From Sordaria brevicollis (lineage: Eukaryota > Ascomycota > Sordariomycetes > Sordariales > Sordariaceae), in NCBI GenBank assembly GCA_033439795.1, contig JAUTDP010000013.1, positions 186,001-250,000 of the forward strand: a DNA stretch of 64,000 nt. Direction: 5' to 3'. The position numbers and the translations under genes are program-made. The notes beneath the pieces are model-generated. The model was not told the DNA's origin. It saw only the letters and a program-made list of their open reading frames with translations, and searched no databases. Of this stretch, positions 39,937 to 51,717 are shown piece by piece. Position 1 is the stretch's first letter. Each line of letters opens with the position of its first letter.

Positions 39937-41073
39937 GGGCGCGCGGGCGCCGGCTGGGGGATTCGCGAGAAGAACTACTACTTGTACAAGTCGGAGTCGG
40001 AGTCGGACGTGTCCCTTTACGGCCACAAAGACTCTCAAACAACTGCTCCTCAACCACAGTTCCCTCCTCCCCCGTTGGCGCCCATGCGTATCACCCGCGG
40101 CGTTCATCACCGCAGTAACAGCAACAATCAACAGCTATACGATGACAGTGACCCTCAAGACGTTCCGGTACCTACTATCCGCGCTCGGGCTGGGTTGCCC
40201 CAAAACCGACGTAGCCTCTCTGGCTCCAGGTCTAGCGTTGACTCTGTCGAGTCCTCCTCTACCCTCAGCCGAGGAGCCAGCCCCGAAGGCCAACTCCGCA
40301 TCAGCGGCGGCGGCGGTGGTGGTCTAGCGCCCCCACCTCCCGTCCGTCACTGCTGCAACGGCGGCCGTGTCGGACTAGGCATCATGCCCACGATCCCCGG
40401 CTCGCCCATCGACGCCACCCAAGAGCTGGCCATCACAGATAGCATCTCGCCCATCATGTCCCGTGCTCCTGAGGCCTTGCCTTTGCAGGTCGCCGACCCA
40501 GCATTCCGCAGCACCAGTACCAGCAACCTCACTCTTACCGTCCCTGCCGCTACCCACGGTAATACCTCTACCTATAATACCCATCACAAACATGGCCGAG
40601 TGGGAGCCGGAAAAGCTACCCTCCATCCACCACTCACCATCACCACCGAGTTTCCCATCATTTCCCCATCTGTCTATTCCCCGACAGAAAACGTGTCACC
40701 GGAGGAATATTACAGACGGCACGCCGCGCAACAGCAGCAGCAGCAACGACAACAACGATCCCCGCTCTCGCCATACAGTCTCCGCGGCTTGGGGTCATTC
40801 ATGGCTCGCAGGGGTTGCAAAAGGAAGGAGGTCCCGCCTCCCATCGTTGTTCACCCTAGCTCGCCTTCTCAATTTGCGCATATCGTGAATAGTGCGGGGA
40901 TGGATAGTGTGGCATTGGGAACTCCTGTTGATGGACCATCCCCGGCGCAGCAGCCGCAGCCGCCAAAGAGGAGAAAAACGGTTTGGGGAATGATGGTGGA
41001 GGGGTGGTGGGATTTGGGGCTGTTGGAGCGGATGGGGAGTGGGAAGAGGAGGGCGGATAGGGAGAGGAGGTAA
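39937..41073 (+). CDS. Same-frame cytoplasmic tail of the MARVEL gene behind a TAG
   Basis: In the same frame as the upstream gene, 378 codons remain open from just after TAG 39934-39936 to TAA 41071-41073. The sequence starts near REKNYYLYKSESESDVSLY, is rich in Ser, Pro, Gly and Arg with a polyQ run (about 40,730-40,758), and ends in a basic segment (KRRKTVWGMMVEGWWDLGLL). No good independent ATG start opens it. Options are stop readthrough, a recent nonsense mutation, or a cryptic intron. GTAAGC at 39910 joined to an AG ending at 39969 or 39972 would remove the TAG and keep the frame, but those acceptors (GAG, AAG) and the missing branch site are poor. Function of such tails is unknown, and regulatory phosphorylation is only a guess. 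Confidence 0.7.
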   Translation, partial: GRAGAGWGIREKNYYLYKSESESDVSLYGHKDSQTTAPQPQFPPPPLAPMRITRGVHHRSNSNNQQLYDDSDPQDVPVPTIRARAGLPQNRRSLSGSRSSVDSVESSSTLSRGASPEGQLRISGGGGGGLAPPPPVRHCCNGGRVGLGIMPTIPGSPIDATQELAITDSISPIMSRAPEALPLQVADPAFRSTSTSNLTLTVPAATHGNTSTYNTHHKHGRVGAGKATLHPPLTITTEFPIISPSVYSPTENVSPEEYYRRHAAQQQQQQRQQRSPLSPYSLRGLGSFMARRGCKRKEVPPPIVVHPSSPSQFAHIVNSAGMDSVALGTPVDGPSPAQQPQPPKRRKTVWGMMVEGWWDLGLLERMGSGKRRADRERR

Positions 41074-41432
41074 TAAGATGAATGGCGCGAGCCTAGGATG
41101 AACAATTGGATATAAGGGTGAAAGGAGCTAATATGATGATACCCCGTGAGGGAAATGGAAAATGGGAGGAGAGTGCCGGACTAGAATTTTGAATAAAAGG
41201 GGCATCTGGCTATGGAATGGCCACACACAGTAGTACTGTGGAACAAAAGGCAACACCAAAAACTTGTTCTGGTAATGAGTAGTTAGCATGAAAGCAGTAT
41301 GTAGACAGACTGGACATAGCGACTGCTGTAACGATCAGCATCAAAGTAATAATTACGATATTCATACAAATCCGTCGTCTCGGTCCAAACTCCTGCATTC
41401 CTATACCCAGAACCTACATACTTATTCACAGC
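41074..41432. other. Convergent intergenic region
   Basis: 359 bp between the ends of a plus-strand and a minus-strand gene, likely the 3' untranslated regions of both. AATAAA-like GAATAAAAG lies at about 41,191. Nothing else seen. Confidence 0.5.
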
Positions 41433-42144
41433 TCAAAAAGGCTTCACAGAACTCCCATCCCCGTCCTTCTCCCCAAGCGGCACCCACACCCACAAAACCT
41501 GCAAATGCCCCGGCGTTATCCCCATCTGCTCGCTGCCCCACGCAAACTGCCAAACAAACACCTTGTCTTTCCCATCCTTCCTAGACGGTGCTCGCGGAAT
41601 GTCGTAGTAGCAGTTGAGATTACCGTTGCAGATGAAGGGGTGTTTGAAGCCGTTCTGTCCGTCACCATCATCGTTAACCTCCTGCCTTTTTCCCATGTTC
41701 GAAAGAAGAAAGAAAAAGGAAACTCACAATAGTATAATACCTCTCCCCCTCCGGCACTATCTTTGCATCTTCATTACAGCTCCAAGCATGCTGCCTGCCT
41801 CCATACCTGCTGTCGTCATTCGTCGGCATGTCCTGGTTTCCGAAGCTGCAGCCTCCTACTTTGGAGGAAATGGTCTTCGGGTAGGTGGTAACGGTGCTGA
41901 AGACTGCGCAGTCGGATGCTGTGACGAAGCCGTCAGACGACAAACAGCCGATGCTGTCGGCTAGGGAAGCGCTGGCGTAGGAGGTGCTGTTGAGGACAAA
42001 GATGTGACCCAGGCCGTTGAAGAGTTTTGTGACGTCGGGTGAGGAGGCTTCACCTGGGACCGGCATGGGGGCGGCGAGGGAGGATGTGAGGAGGATGGAG
42101 AGGGATAGGAGGGTTGGCACAAGGGAGCTCTGTGGTGGATGCAT
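41433..42144 (-). CDS. Small secreted protein, unknown function
   Basis: Two exons on the minus strand, 42144-41728 and 41681-41433, joined across a 46-nt GTGAGT..CAG intron in phase 0, give 221 aa. The N-terminus MHPPQSSLVPTLLSLSILL leads into a signal peptide ending near SLAAP. The mature part has an Asn-glycosylation site (NSTSY), six Cys in the patterns GCLSSDG, DCAVF, GCSFGN, WSCNED, ICNGN and NCYYD, and a Trp-rich end (FVWQFAWGSE, VLWVWVPLG). The even number of Cys fits disulfides in a secreted protein. The intron has no clear branch site, so the junction is less certain than the two exons, but both exons have matching composition. I do not recognise a named family. Confidence 0.72.
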
Positions 42145-43909
42145 GGTTGTTCGCCTGTGGTTGTGGTAACTGGATTGAGGTGTTGGTGACTTGGGGACGG
42201 TGATGATGCACAAAATGCATCAAAGGACCAGCCGCTGGCTTTTCTTATGGTAGGGCCCGGATGATGCCAGTTGAGGCCTTGAGGGTTGTTGATCACTGTG
42301 AACTACACGAGCTCAGAATCTCATGTAGGAATGGATCATCATTCCCTTATGTATCTTTTACCATGTCCTTCAGACCGTTCATCAAATCCTCCACCAACCA
42401 ATTCCCCGCAAACTTTTCAGAAATCTGAGGGTGTCTTCATCAAACCCTCTCCCCTTTCACTCCATGTTTCTCATACAAGTAGTCACTCCCAAACCTTGTT
42501 CAACTCCCGTCGACGGCAATCCAATGGTATGTCCATTGACAAAGAAATCCGGAACATGTGATCCAAGGATCTCGTCATCTGGTTCTCGAAATGAATTCAC
42601 CCGAAGCACATCTGGACGTTGGCGTCCCGTGGTCATGGCCTCGGCGACTTTAACCGGCAAGCGAGGAGTGTTTGGGGGCTGCAGTTGGGAACCGATTCGA
42701 ACAGTGCAGTGGTTGGAAACTCGACGCGAATTGGGAAGGAAGGTGCTTACTTATCTGACACTCCGACACTGAGTCGAAAGGGAAGGTCCAACGGGCGGGC
42801 GGCCGTCGCTACTTTCCTGTTTCGACTTTCCAGGACTGTAAGCCATTCGTCATTCCCGTTGCAAGCCATTGTGAGCCGTAGGAAGCTGGAACAGAACCAA
42901 TAAAACTGCCGATAACCGGTTGTTCTTGCCCTACCTGCATTATTGGTCCTGTTTCGTCTCGGAGGGCAACTGCCCCATTTCCTCTTTTGCTCGCTCTTTC
43001 TGATCAGTTCAACCGATAAAAGGGGAGGAAGGAACAAAAGCCCAAAGCTCCTGCTTGTGTTCACCGAAACGGCATTTCCCCATCTGAACCACCCAACAGT
43101 CCCTTCGCTTCCTTCCGTCCCCTTCTTGCCGTTAACCAGCATTCCAGGAAGCGGGGTCGTAAGATCACAAATGCTTATATGATCAGTGTGATCCGGTCGT
43201 GCATGATGGCCGCACAACGGTGCAGCAGTGCAGCAGTGCAGATGAAGCAAATACCGAAGTTGGGTACGGGTTTTAATCTACCGAGACTGCGGTTTAATCT
43301 CCAAAGGGCTCATCCATTGGCTGGGTTGCATCCGCACGTGTGCTAGCCATGGTAAGATGAACATGACAAAGAGCTTAAAAACTATTGACACATTGACAGT
43401 TCATTTGGAATACCCTGGGTCAGCCAAGCCTCATAGCATGTTTTTTCGAGGTCTGGGCCAGAGTTCTGTGAGTGGAATTTTGGAAGTGTCATGATTGTCC
43501 GGGGGCCGGGGTTCGAACTCCGACAAGCCCCACCATCTCCGGGTTGTGCTCCACTAATTCGGGCAATTGTGGAGAACCACAGGCCGGACGGTGCCGGACC
43601 ACCCAGACAGACACTCGAGGTCGCTCTTCTTTGCATCCAATGTTCTATATCAAAACACATTCAGTCTTCAGGTTTTTCAAAAAGTCAATACCGGTTACAG
43701 CTCGCAGATATTATACCACTATCTAGCGTCCAGTCAATCCTCCCAATTAAATCCCCTCAAAGGCCAGTACTACTCCAGCAAGCGCCTCCCATCTTGAACG
43801 CTGTTCCCATTGATAGAGGTAGGTAGGTAGACTGATTTGCTGCTTTCTAACTTCTAGACTCTGTAGTGTATTGTATGTCTGTCTCTTCAAATCACCTTCA
43901 CCTTCGCAT
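42145..43909. other. 1.8-kb intergenic region, no gene seen
   Basis: Upstream region of the secreted hypothetical and downstream region of the Egh16-like gene. Overlapping ORFs on both strands (for example 42747-43250 minus and 43491-43826 plus) carry no motif. Short repeats GCAGCAGTGCAGCAGTGCA near 43,220 and (GTAG)n near 43,815. A B-box-like word near 43,508 was examined and not called. Confidence 0.45.
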
Positions 43910-45268
<1,359 letters not shown>

Positions 45269-47002
45269 GATGATGAAAATGATGAGAAATGACAGTCGTG
45301 AAAATGAGGGTATCGTATATCAAAGGAAGAAGAAAAAGCAAGAGACTTGGGCAAAAACAAAACACTTGAAACTAGATAAAGATGGGATTGGGGGGCGCAG
45401 CCTGCTGCGAAGAAAGGAAAGAGAGAGAGAGAGGAGTGCTGGATCACACTGGATGGAGAGCTGTTCTGTGAGAGAAAAAGGAAACGTATCTTGAGGGTCC
45501 AGACAGAGTCTAAATACTGCACCTTGAAGCCGGAAAGAAGGAGTTCAGGGGCTTGAGGCTTCCGAAGGTGAAACTGTACGTATGCAGACTATGATGGGCA
45601 GAACATTCGTTATCGTTTCTTGTCCATCCTGTGGCATGTCTTTCCAGTCTACCCTTGATAGATGCTGCTGCTGTGAAAATGTGCCAAGGTAGGGCAGATG
45701 CGAAAAAGGGGGCGATGGTCTAGAATGTGGCAAGGACCTCGTTGGATTCAGGGAGAACTGAGGTGCTGATTTTGGGGAGGTCAAGACAAGTGAACCTTGA
45801 GAATAGTCACTCCTTCAAGTTTCAACGGTGTCAGCTTGTATGGGTCAACTTCTTGTTCGAGTACATGCCTTTGTATCAGTTGCTACTGTCACGAGTCAGT
45901 CATCATAGTAGGGGCAGTAACTTGAGACGAGCGGACTCGCAACTCTCCCGGTCTCAAGTCGGTGGGTCCGGATGACAGTTGATGGAGATAGTTGCCATAC
46001 TCGCGTGTGGCCCAGAAATCGGAGCAGATAAACATGACTGGAGAGATGAAGAGTGTTTGGGATGGTATTTTCCCTGATGTTTGGAACGTTGGGTGGTTGA
46101 CAACTCGGGACGATGTAGGCGTACAGTCTTTTTCCGCGCCATCTTATCAGTATCGTCACCTGAGGATAAGCCGAATGAGAGATTCGTTGAAACTGATTCT
46201 CGGGACGTGTTTGTCATCGTCCAGGTCTCGTTCTGAGATGGAATGATAATCCTCCTCAACCGTCCTTCGGCAAAGGATCATTGCAGGGTTGTCACTGTGC
46301 TAACAGTCGTTCACTTGTTTGCCGCAAAGTGCTGTTAGCACACTATGACTTACACCACTCATGCCATAACTCGACTCAGCCCGACTTAAATGGTAAACGG
46401 CGAGTCGTAGCTGAATTTCATGGCTATGAACTTCTCTTGGCGAAGTAGTTGACTTGTTGAGTGTAACCGGTTCTGTCGATGACAAGCGAAATGAAGCCAT
46501 ACCCCAACCAAGGCAGCCACCCCAAGGGTCGTTGAAGTTCGATCAACACCTCAGTCATTCGCTGGTTACGCCAACTTTCGAGTGATAATCGCATCTGTTT
46601 TACCGTCAACCGTTAGAATCTGAGTGAACTAAAGTCTGTTTTTCACAATGAGCCTCAAGTCTCATTGTCAATGTTGGATTATATGAGATATCACTTACGA
46701 CACCTCACGATAGGAACTGTTCTAATTGTCCCAGAAGTGATCATATCAGCCAGTTCATTGTTGCACATGCTTCATAGAGTGAATGAAGTTTGTTGAAAGA
46801 AGATGAAACTGTATAGCGTTGACGGTTTGCTATATAATGCCAGGCTGGATGTCTTGAGGATTGATGGTGATCTGCTATATTCATCGGTCAATCTCTCTCG
46901 ATACCAGTTGAAAGACGCAGTACTAGGAACTGCAGCAAACCTACTCACCTGCGCCTCACCCTTCTCATCGGACACTTACTCCAAGCTTTCACAGCCACAA
47001 CC
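45269..47002. other. 1.7-kb intergenic region with a hairpin
   Basis: Promoter side of both the Egh16-like gene (minus) and the small gene at 47003 (plus). Contains an 11-bp inverted repeat TGTGCTAACAG/CTGTTAGCACA (46296-46306 and 46332-46342) around a 25-nt loop, and an 8-bp stem ACAATGAG/CTCATTGT with an 8-nt loop near 46,650-46,675. GA-rich runs near 45,417-45,435. No supported gene. Confidence 0.45.
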
Positions 47003-47401
47003 ATGGCATCACCAACCCCACTTCTCCCAAGTCATATGCGCAGCACAACAAGCAACGTAAACGACGACCAAGACTCTGTATCAAGCAGCAGCATCCCGAA
47101 GACAGTGCTCAGAACCACAGTATATTACTTCCGCGCCATCCTCCGCTTTATTTTCATCCTCGACGGCGGCGGCGAACGAGTAACCTGGGGTATCTGGGAA
47201 GGGTCACCCGCGCATCTAGACGAAGGGCGAGAGGCGTGTGATTGCGATAGGTGTGAAGAGTGGAAAAGGCGTCGTGATGAGCGACGTGCGAGGGCTAAGG
47301 CCGAGGATGAATTACCGTGTGAGTATCATGATGATGAGGACTTGACTGCGGAGGCAGGCAGTGGGACGGGATTGGGGAGGAGGGCTAGCTGCCATTGGTG
47401 A
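47003..47401 (+). CDS. Small hypothetical protein with Cys/Arg-rich segment
   Basis: Single open frame of 132 aa from an ATG in strong context (CACAACCATGGCA). A Ser/Thr-rich start is followed by a moderately hydrophobic stretch (TTVYYFRAILRFIFIL), then CDCDRCEEWKRRRDERRARA, a strongly charged helix-like segment with three closely spaced Cys, and an acidic end. No signal peptide and no recognised domain. The good start context and non-random composition favour a real gene, but there is no homology support here. Confidence 0.5.
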   Translation: MASPTPLLPSHMRSTTSNVNDDQDSVSSSSIPKTVLRTTVYYFRAILRFIFILDGGGERVTWGIWEGSPAHLDEGREACDCDRCEEWKRRRDERRARAKAEDELPCEYHDDEDLTAEAGSGTGLGRRASCHW

Positions 47402-48035
47402 TGACGATGAAGGGTATCATTCGACACGACACATTGAACGGTGTCGTTGACGCACACGCAGAGATATGGCCCATCCGACTGAGAGAGAGTATGGCGAGCC
47501 CAAATAATCCCAACTTTGATATGGTCAAGTGGGTAGGTACCTGTCTGGGTACCGGTAGTCTGGAACAATAGGACGTGACACTGACTCCCGTCCGCGGCGG
47601 GCCGGAGATCGGAGGATGACACAAGGGTCGGAAGGGGTATAATACCAGTGACGTGGTCGAGCGGGCCAAAGTGTGCCATGAGGGTTCTAGCTTCTGTCAT
47701 CCGAACTTTCCCACCTGCCTTCACCGGGAGGCATTGCTCATTTCCCAGCGTTGGTTGGTTCTTCCCCATTTGTGCCAAGATTTGAGGATGGTGATGAACA
47801 ATAGCAAGCAGAATCTCGATGTTTTCTCATCAGACATATTGTTAACCATATGGTATTGGGTGCAGTCGAAGTGATGCAGTGATATTTGATTTTCGATTCC
47901 TGTTCATTTCTTGAACAGATCTTTTCCTGTCAGTCTTCATGTCGGTGGTTCTTTTTCCTTCAACGTGTTCCGGGAAAGGTGAACACTCACGGGAAGCGCA
48001 CCGCATCGGTAATCTCCCATAGAAAGACTGAGCGC
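47402..48035. other. Intergenic and leader
   Basis: 634 bp between two plus-strand genes; short ORFs on the minus strand (47326-47778) look like shadows. Nothing specific seen. Confidence 0.4.
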
Positions 48036-48953
48036 ATGATCGTCAAGAAGACAATATCAACCATGGTAAGTACCGCCTATCTCCTTGTTCGAGATCACTT
48101 CTTCCCACAAGCCATACTAACAACCCCCCAGGACACCTCCACCTCCACCACCTTAGCCGACGCCGGCTTCACCAGACCGTCCGACATTAGCCCCACCGAC
48201 TTCTTCCACAAGTACCAAATCCCCATGTACATCCTCTTCAGCACCATCGCCATCCTCATTCTCGGCTGCACCCTCTGGCTATGCTGCTCTCGGAAGAAGA
48301 AGAAGTCCGCCCAAGACCTCGAGGATCTCGAATTCCAGTTCCACCCCAATCTGCCGTCGTTCATAGGGCAAGGACAAGGACACCTCCCCGGCAACATCAG
48401 CGGCGTGAAAAGAGGAAGAGAGGACGACATCATGGCCTTGCCTTTCTCGCATCCTTTGTATTCCGTTCCTTTTGTCCATGGTCCCGGCAGCAGCAGCATC
48501 ACCCCCAGAGACAACGCCAGATACGGCAGCAGAGGCAGAACCCGTCGTACCTCCTCCGGATGGTGGCGCCACACCCCTACCACTCCTAGTCCTAACAACC
48601 GTCGTCCTCGCCCCTTGTATCAGCGCCGACAACATACTCGCAATCGCAACGGCATGTGCATGGGACTAGGAATCAGAGTCCCGCCAACTACTGGAACACC
48701 GCTCGACAGTGCTTATTCGCTGGCTTACATGCAGGAAGAGACACCTTCTCAGATTCAGAGTCCACAGCCACAGAGACAGCCACAGAGACAGCAATACGGA
48801 CAGGAAGAGTACGAGATGGAGGATAACAACAAAGGTAGGCAGGCTGCTGCTGCGAGGGAGGAGACACCACCCCCGCCGTATAAAGCTAGAAGGTCGAGCG
48901 AGGATATTCATGTGGGTGAGCGTCCGCCTGGTTGTTTGTGTGGCCGTGTGTAG
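48036..48953 (+). CDS. Single-pass membrane protein with long cytoplasmic tail, unknown
   Basis: A short first exon 48036-48065 (MIVKKTISTM) is joined by a 66-nt intron (GTAAGT, branch ATACTAAC, CAG) to 48132-48953, giving 283 aa. A Thr-rich extracellular stretch (DTSTSTTLADAGF) precedes one transmembrane segment (IPMYILFSTIAILILGCTLW) followed by a Cys pair and a poly-Lys stop-transfer (CCSRKKKK). The tail is rich in Arg, Pro, Gln and Ser with PQPQRQPQRQQ repeats and a PPPPYK motif, which could be a WW-domain ligand (PPxY), before a Cys-containing end (PPGCLCGRV). The unspliced frame also runs through the intron, but the splice signals are strong. The exact start is uncertain because the first exon is very short. 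The layout resembles small fungal membrane sensors or adaptors; function unknown. Confidence 0.65.
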   Translation: MIVKKTISTMVSTAYLLVRDHFFPQAILTTPQDTSTSTTLADAGFTRPSDISPTDFFHKYQIPMYILFSTIAILILGCTLWLCCSRKKKKSAQDLEDLEFQFHPNLPSFIGQGQGHLPGNISGVKRGREDDIMALPFSHPLYSVPFVHGPGSSSITPRDNARYGSRGRTRRTSSGWWRHTPTTPSPNNRRPRPLYQRRQHTRNRNGMCMGLGIRVPPTTGTPLDSAYSLAYMQEETPSQIQSPQPQRQPQRQQYGQEEYEMEDNNKGRQAAAAREETPPPPYKARRSSEDIHVGERPPGCLCGRV

Positions 48954-49332
48954 AGGCGAAGTGGAAGAAAGTGGCGGGTTACGGTATCTTTCTTTCAGGG
49001 ACAGCAGGTTGGCTTGGTATCATGCGTTGGGTGAGGATCGTGCAAAGGCGAAGGCTTAGCCTTGGTACATAAGACGTAGCTGTCGGGGCTGTGGCCGCTG
49101 TGGTATTGCTTCCGTAGGCAGTGGTTATTGATGGAAAAATTCGCGTCGTCAAGGCAAGATAGATGGCCGACCCGTAATTGAAATGTGTTCGTCGGTAGCT
49201 TCACCAAAGTTTGCTGTCGTGAAGCAGAGCATGTAGTTTCGAACCATTTGTTCTCCATTTTGGGTATCATTTCTAACCAGGACTGGTGGTGTCCAATCGC
49301 CTCTACCTAGCCACATTCCTCCTTCTTGCTCT
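48954..49332. other. Convergent intergenic region
   Basis: 379 bp between the ends of the plus-strand membrane protein gene and the minus-strand dph2. Probably 3' untranslated regions; no other signal seen. Confidence 0.5.
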
Positions 49333-51153
49333 TCAGGACATCAACTGCTTCTCCCCTTCGCCGCCGACCGAATAGCCTCTCGCCACACCGCCTCTTCCTT
49401 CTTCAATGGTCATGCTAGCCTCCTCGTCGAAATCGGTGCCCAAACCGACCCACGTCCGCTGAGTACGAAGGAATTCTGCGCCTGGACTGACAACGCCATT
49501 GACCGAAGCCAGCTCCTGGGCCTTGGACCTCAGCGTCAATGCGCTTGTTCGTGGCGGCGCATCCGGCTTGTCAGACGAAGAACCAGCCTCCTTTTTTTCG
49601 CTCTTGGATTTCGACGCAGCCATGCGCATGGGCCTACTATGGCTGACGAGTTTTCCTGTCCTCCAGTCGAACTCGGGCGGTGCCGACTCCTCTTCGCTGT
49701 CGTCAAAATCACCGTCGCCAGTGGCTTGCACGTTATCGGCGGTCTCTTGCGTTTCGTTTTTCTCGGCGTCTTCGGACTTCTTCTCTTCGGCCTTTTCGTC
49801 AGTCGGTGGCTTGACAGCCTCAATGCCACCCCACCACTCGCCGGTCCACACTCTTTCGTCGTCACTGGCAAGTGCAAGTTCGAGCTCAAAGGGAGTAATG
49901 ACAGGCTTGTAGAAGCCCGCATCATCCTCGATGAGAGAGCTCTCCCAGCAGCCGACCACCACCCAACCGTCGATTTCGGCAAAGTTGGCAAGCTTGGCTG
50001 GGTTGAGCTTTCCTACCACCATTGTGTAGCTCTTTTTGCCCGCAGCGGCGATCTGCTTGCGGATGCTATCGATCGAGGAGAGGTAGTTTGAAACCGACAG
50101 GGTGTTGACAAGGATACCGAAAATGCCGGCTGTAGTCAAGGAAAGGAGGCGCGCATAACGGCGACCAAGGAGGCGCTGAGCAGAGTACATCGAGGAGCTG
50201 TCAGAGGCGGTCTGGAAGATGTAGAGGTTCTTGACTCTGGAGTTCAGAGCGAGCAGAAGCGCGGTTGGTGGCTGAGAGATATGGAAAATGGAGTAATCAC
50301 GGAGCTCCAAGCCCGTCGATTTTTCGCTGCCTTCATTGATTTCCACCTCTTTTCCCTGGGCATCCACGACCTTTCTGTTTGGTATCCTGCCCATGGGGTT
50401 GTGCACAATCTCGGTAGCTAGCAAGTTGGCGTAGCCACGGCTCTGGAGCTCAGACAGGAGCGGCTGGACGTGGATCTGGTATGTGACATCGGCCATAAGG
50501 ACCACCTTGGCCTCCTTGTCTGGGTACTCTTTCTCGAACTCGGCGAGGGCAGCATGGCGGTCGAGAGTATGCTTGGTGAAGACGTAGATGACGGGAAGAC
50601 GGGAAGTAGGCGAGAGGCAAGAGCGGCCGTAGTGGACAACGACATCGGCATTGACGTGTTCGGCGGCGATCTCGTCGACGCAGCACGCGCTGTATGAGGT
50701 ATCGGCTAGGACGTATACTCGACGGGCCTTAGGGTGGGCATCTGCCGCTGGTGGTGAAACCTGTTTACCACATCCACACCCGGTGCCCTTCTCTTGGCCA
50801 CATTGTCCGTTTTTCGTAATCGAGGACTCGGAGCATGCTGTCGTGGGTGTTGACTGGGGCTCTGAAGTAGACGCCGTCGTCGGCGGTGGCGCTTGTGGGA
50901 GAGAAGCGAGTTCTTTCTCTAGAAGCTGGACAACTCTCGGGGCATCGCAAAGCATATGGTCGGGAAACTGTAGGCCAATCCTCCTCCATCCTCCTTCACC
51001 GATCTCCTTTGCGGTCCTGGAAATCTCGTAAATGTCGCTGAGTTCATCGTCTGTCTTGGCTTTGGTCGTGTCATCGGTCGAGACCACGGCGTATTCGAAG
51101 AGGTGATCTTCCGGTGTGGAAAGAACCGGCGCTGCGTTGAGTTCTCCAGCCAT
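49333..51153 (-). CDS. dph2: Diphthamide biosynthesis protein 2 (Dph1-Dph2 complex subunit)
   Basis: Intronless frame of 606 aa. With Dph1 it forms the [4Fe-4S] radical-SAM-like enzyme that transfers a 3-amino-3-carboxypropyl group to a His of elongation factor 2, the first step of diphthamide synthesis, in the cytosol. Family blocks are clear: [86 protein letters not shown], and [20 protein letters not shown] near residue 400. It has a low-complexity insert with a CGCGKQ motif before the Cys block and an acidic insert (about 450-500) common in fungal members, which makes it longer than the yeast protein (534 aa). The start is the first in-frame ATG, just downstream of a TATATA run. Confidence 0.95.
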   Translation of the reverse strand: MAGELNAAPVLSTPEDHLFEYAVVSTDDTTKAKTDDELSDIYEISRTAKEIGEGGWRRIGLQFPDHMLCDAPRVVQLLEKELASLPQAPPPTTASTSEPQSTPTTACSESSITKNGQCGQEKGTGCGCGKQVSPPAADAHPKARRVYVLADTSYSACCVDEIAAEHVNADVVVHYGRSCLSPTSRLPVIYVFTKHTLDRHAALAEFEKEYPDKEAKVVLMADVTYQIHVQPLLSELQSRGYANLLATEIVHNPMGRIPNRKVVDAQGKEVEINEGSEKSTGLELRDYSIFHISQPPTALLLALNSRVKNLYIFQTASDSSSMYSAQRLLGRRYARLLSLTTAGIFGILVNTLSVSNYLSSIDSIRKQIAAAGKKSYTMVVGKLNPAKLANFAEIDGWVVVGCWESSLIEDDAGFYKPVITPFELELALASDDERVWTGEWWGGIEAVKPPTDEKAEEKKSEDAEKNETQETADNVQATGDGDFDDSEEESAPPEFDWRTGKLVSHSRPMRMAASKSKSEKKEAGSSSDKPDAPPRTSALTLRSKAQELASVNGVVSPGAEFLRTQRTWVGLGTDFDEEASMTIEEGRGGVARGYSVGGEGEKQLMS

Positions 51154-51717
51154 AGTATATATAGAGTTGTGGATGGCGATATGTGGTTGTCGACTTTAAG
51201 TGGTGACTTTGTTGCCGGGAAATTGTTTCGTTTTTGTTAATCGACAAGACGAAGCTTCGTTGCGACGGAATGTGGGGGTGAAATTTTCTGGTAGGCGGCG
51301 GCGGGGCCTGCTGAGAAGGAATCGTGTGGCGTACCCCACGATTGACGTTGCGGGTGCCTGCCCGAGCCCTACGGCTTCGGTGGGGTTTCAGCATGCAGCC
51401 TTACCGTCCGCTTCACTTCAGCTGAACGCAGTGGCTTCCAGGTTCTACGGGACCACGTTGCCCCTGTGTTCGTCCCCGGGCCGGCTTCGTCGGGTCGGCT
51501 GGTGAAGGGGAACTCCAGAGCAGGTAGAAATTCAATTCTGCTGACATGCCATTTCTCTTCCAGGTGATCTTCTTCCCCTCTCGTTGGCATTTTTCACACA
51601 TTGCACAGAACAGAAACCTTTGTCGGCGTTGATCATTTCTCATTAACATTATCTAGTTATCCGAATGTTTTATCTATATCCAATATCCAACACCGAAAAA
51701 AAAAGGCCGCCGCCCGA
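51154..51717. other. dph2 promoter region
   Basis: 564 bp between the dph2 start and the MFS gene end, both on the minus strand, so this holds the dph2 promoter and the MFS 3' region. A TATATA run lies at 51156-51161, very close to the dph2 ATG. No gene seen. Confidence 0.45.

Noticed and set aside
43490..43570. B-box-like GTTCGAAC word on the minus strand, with an A-box-like TTAGTGGAGC 50 bp before it
   Set aside because: T-arm and acceptor do not pair and no T-run terminator follows, so it cannot be supported as a tRNA or SINE.
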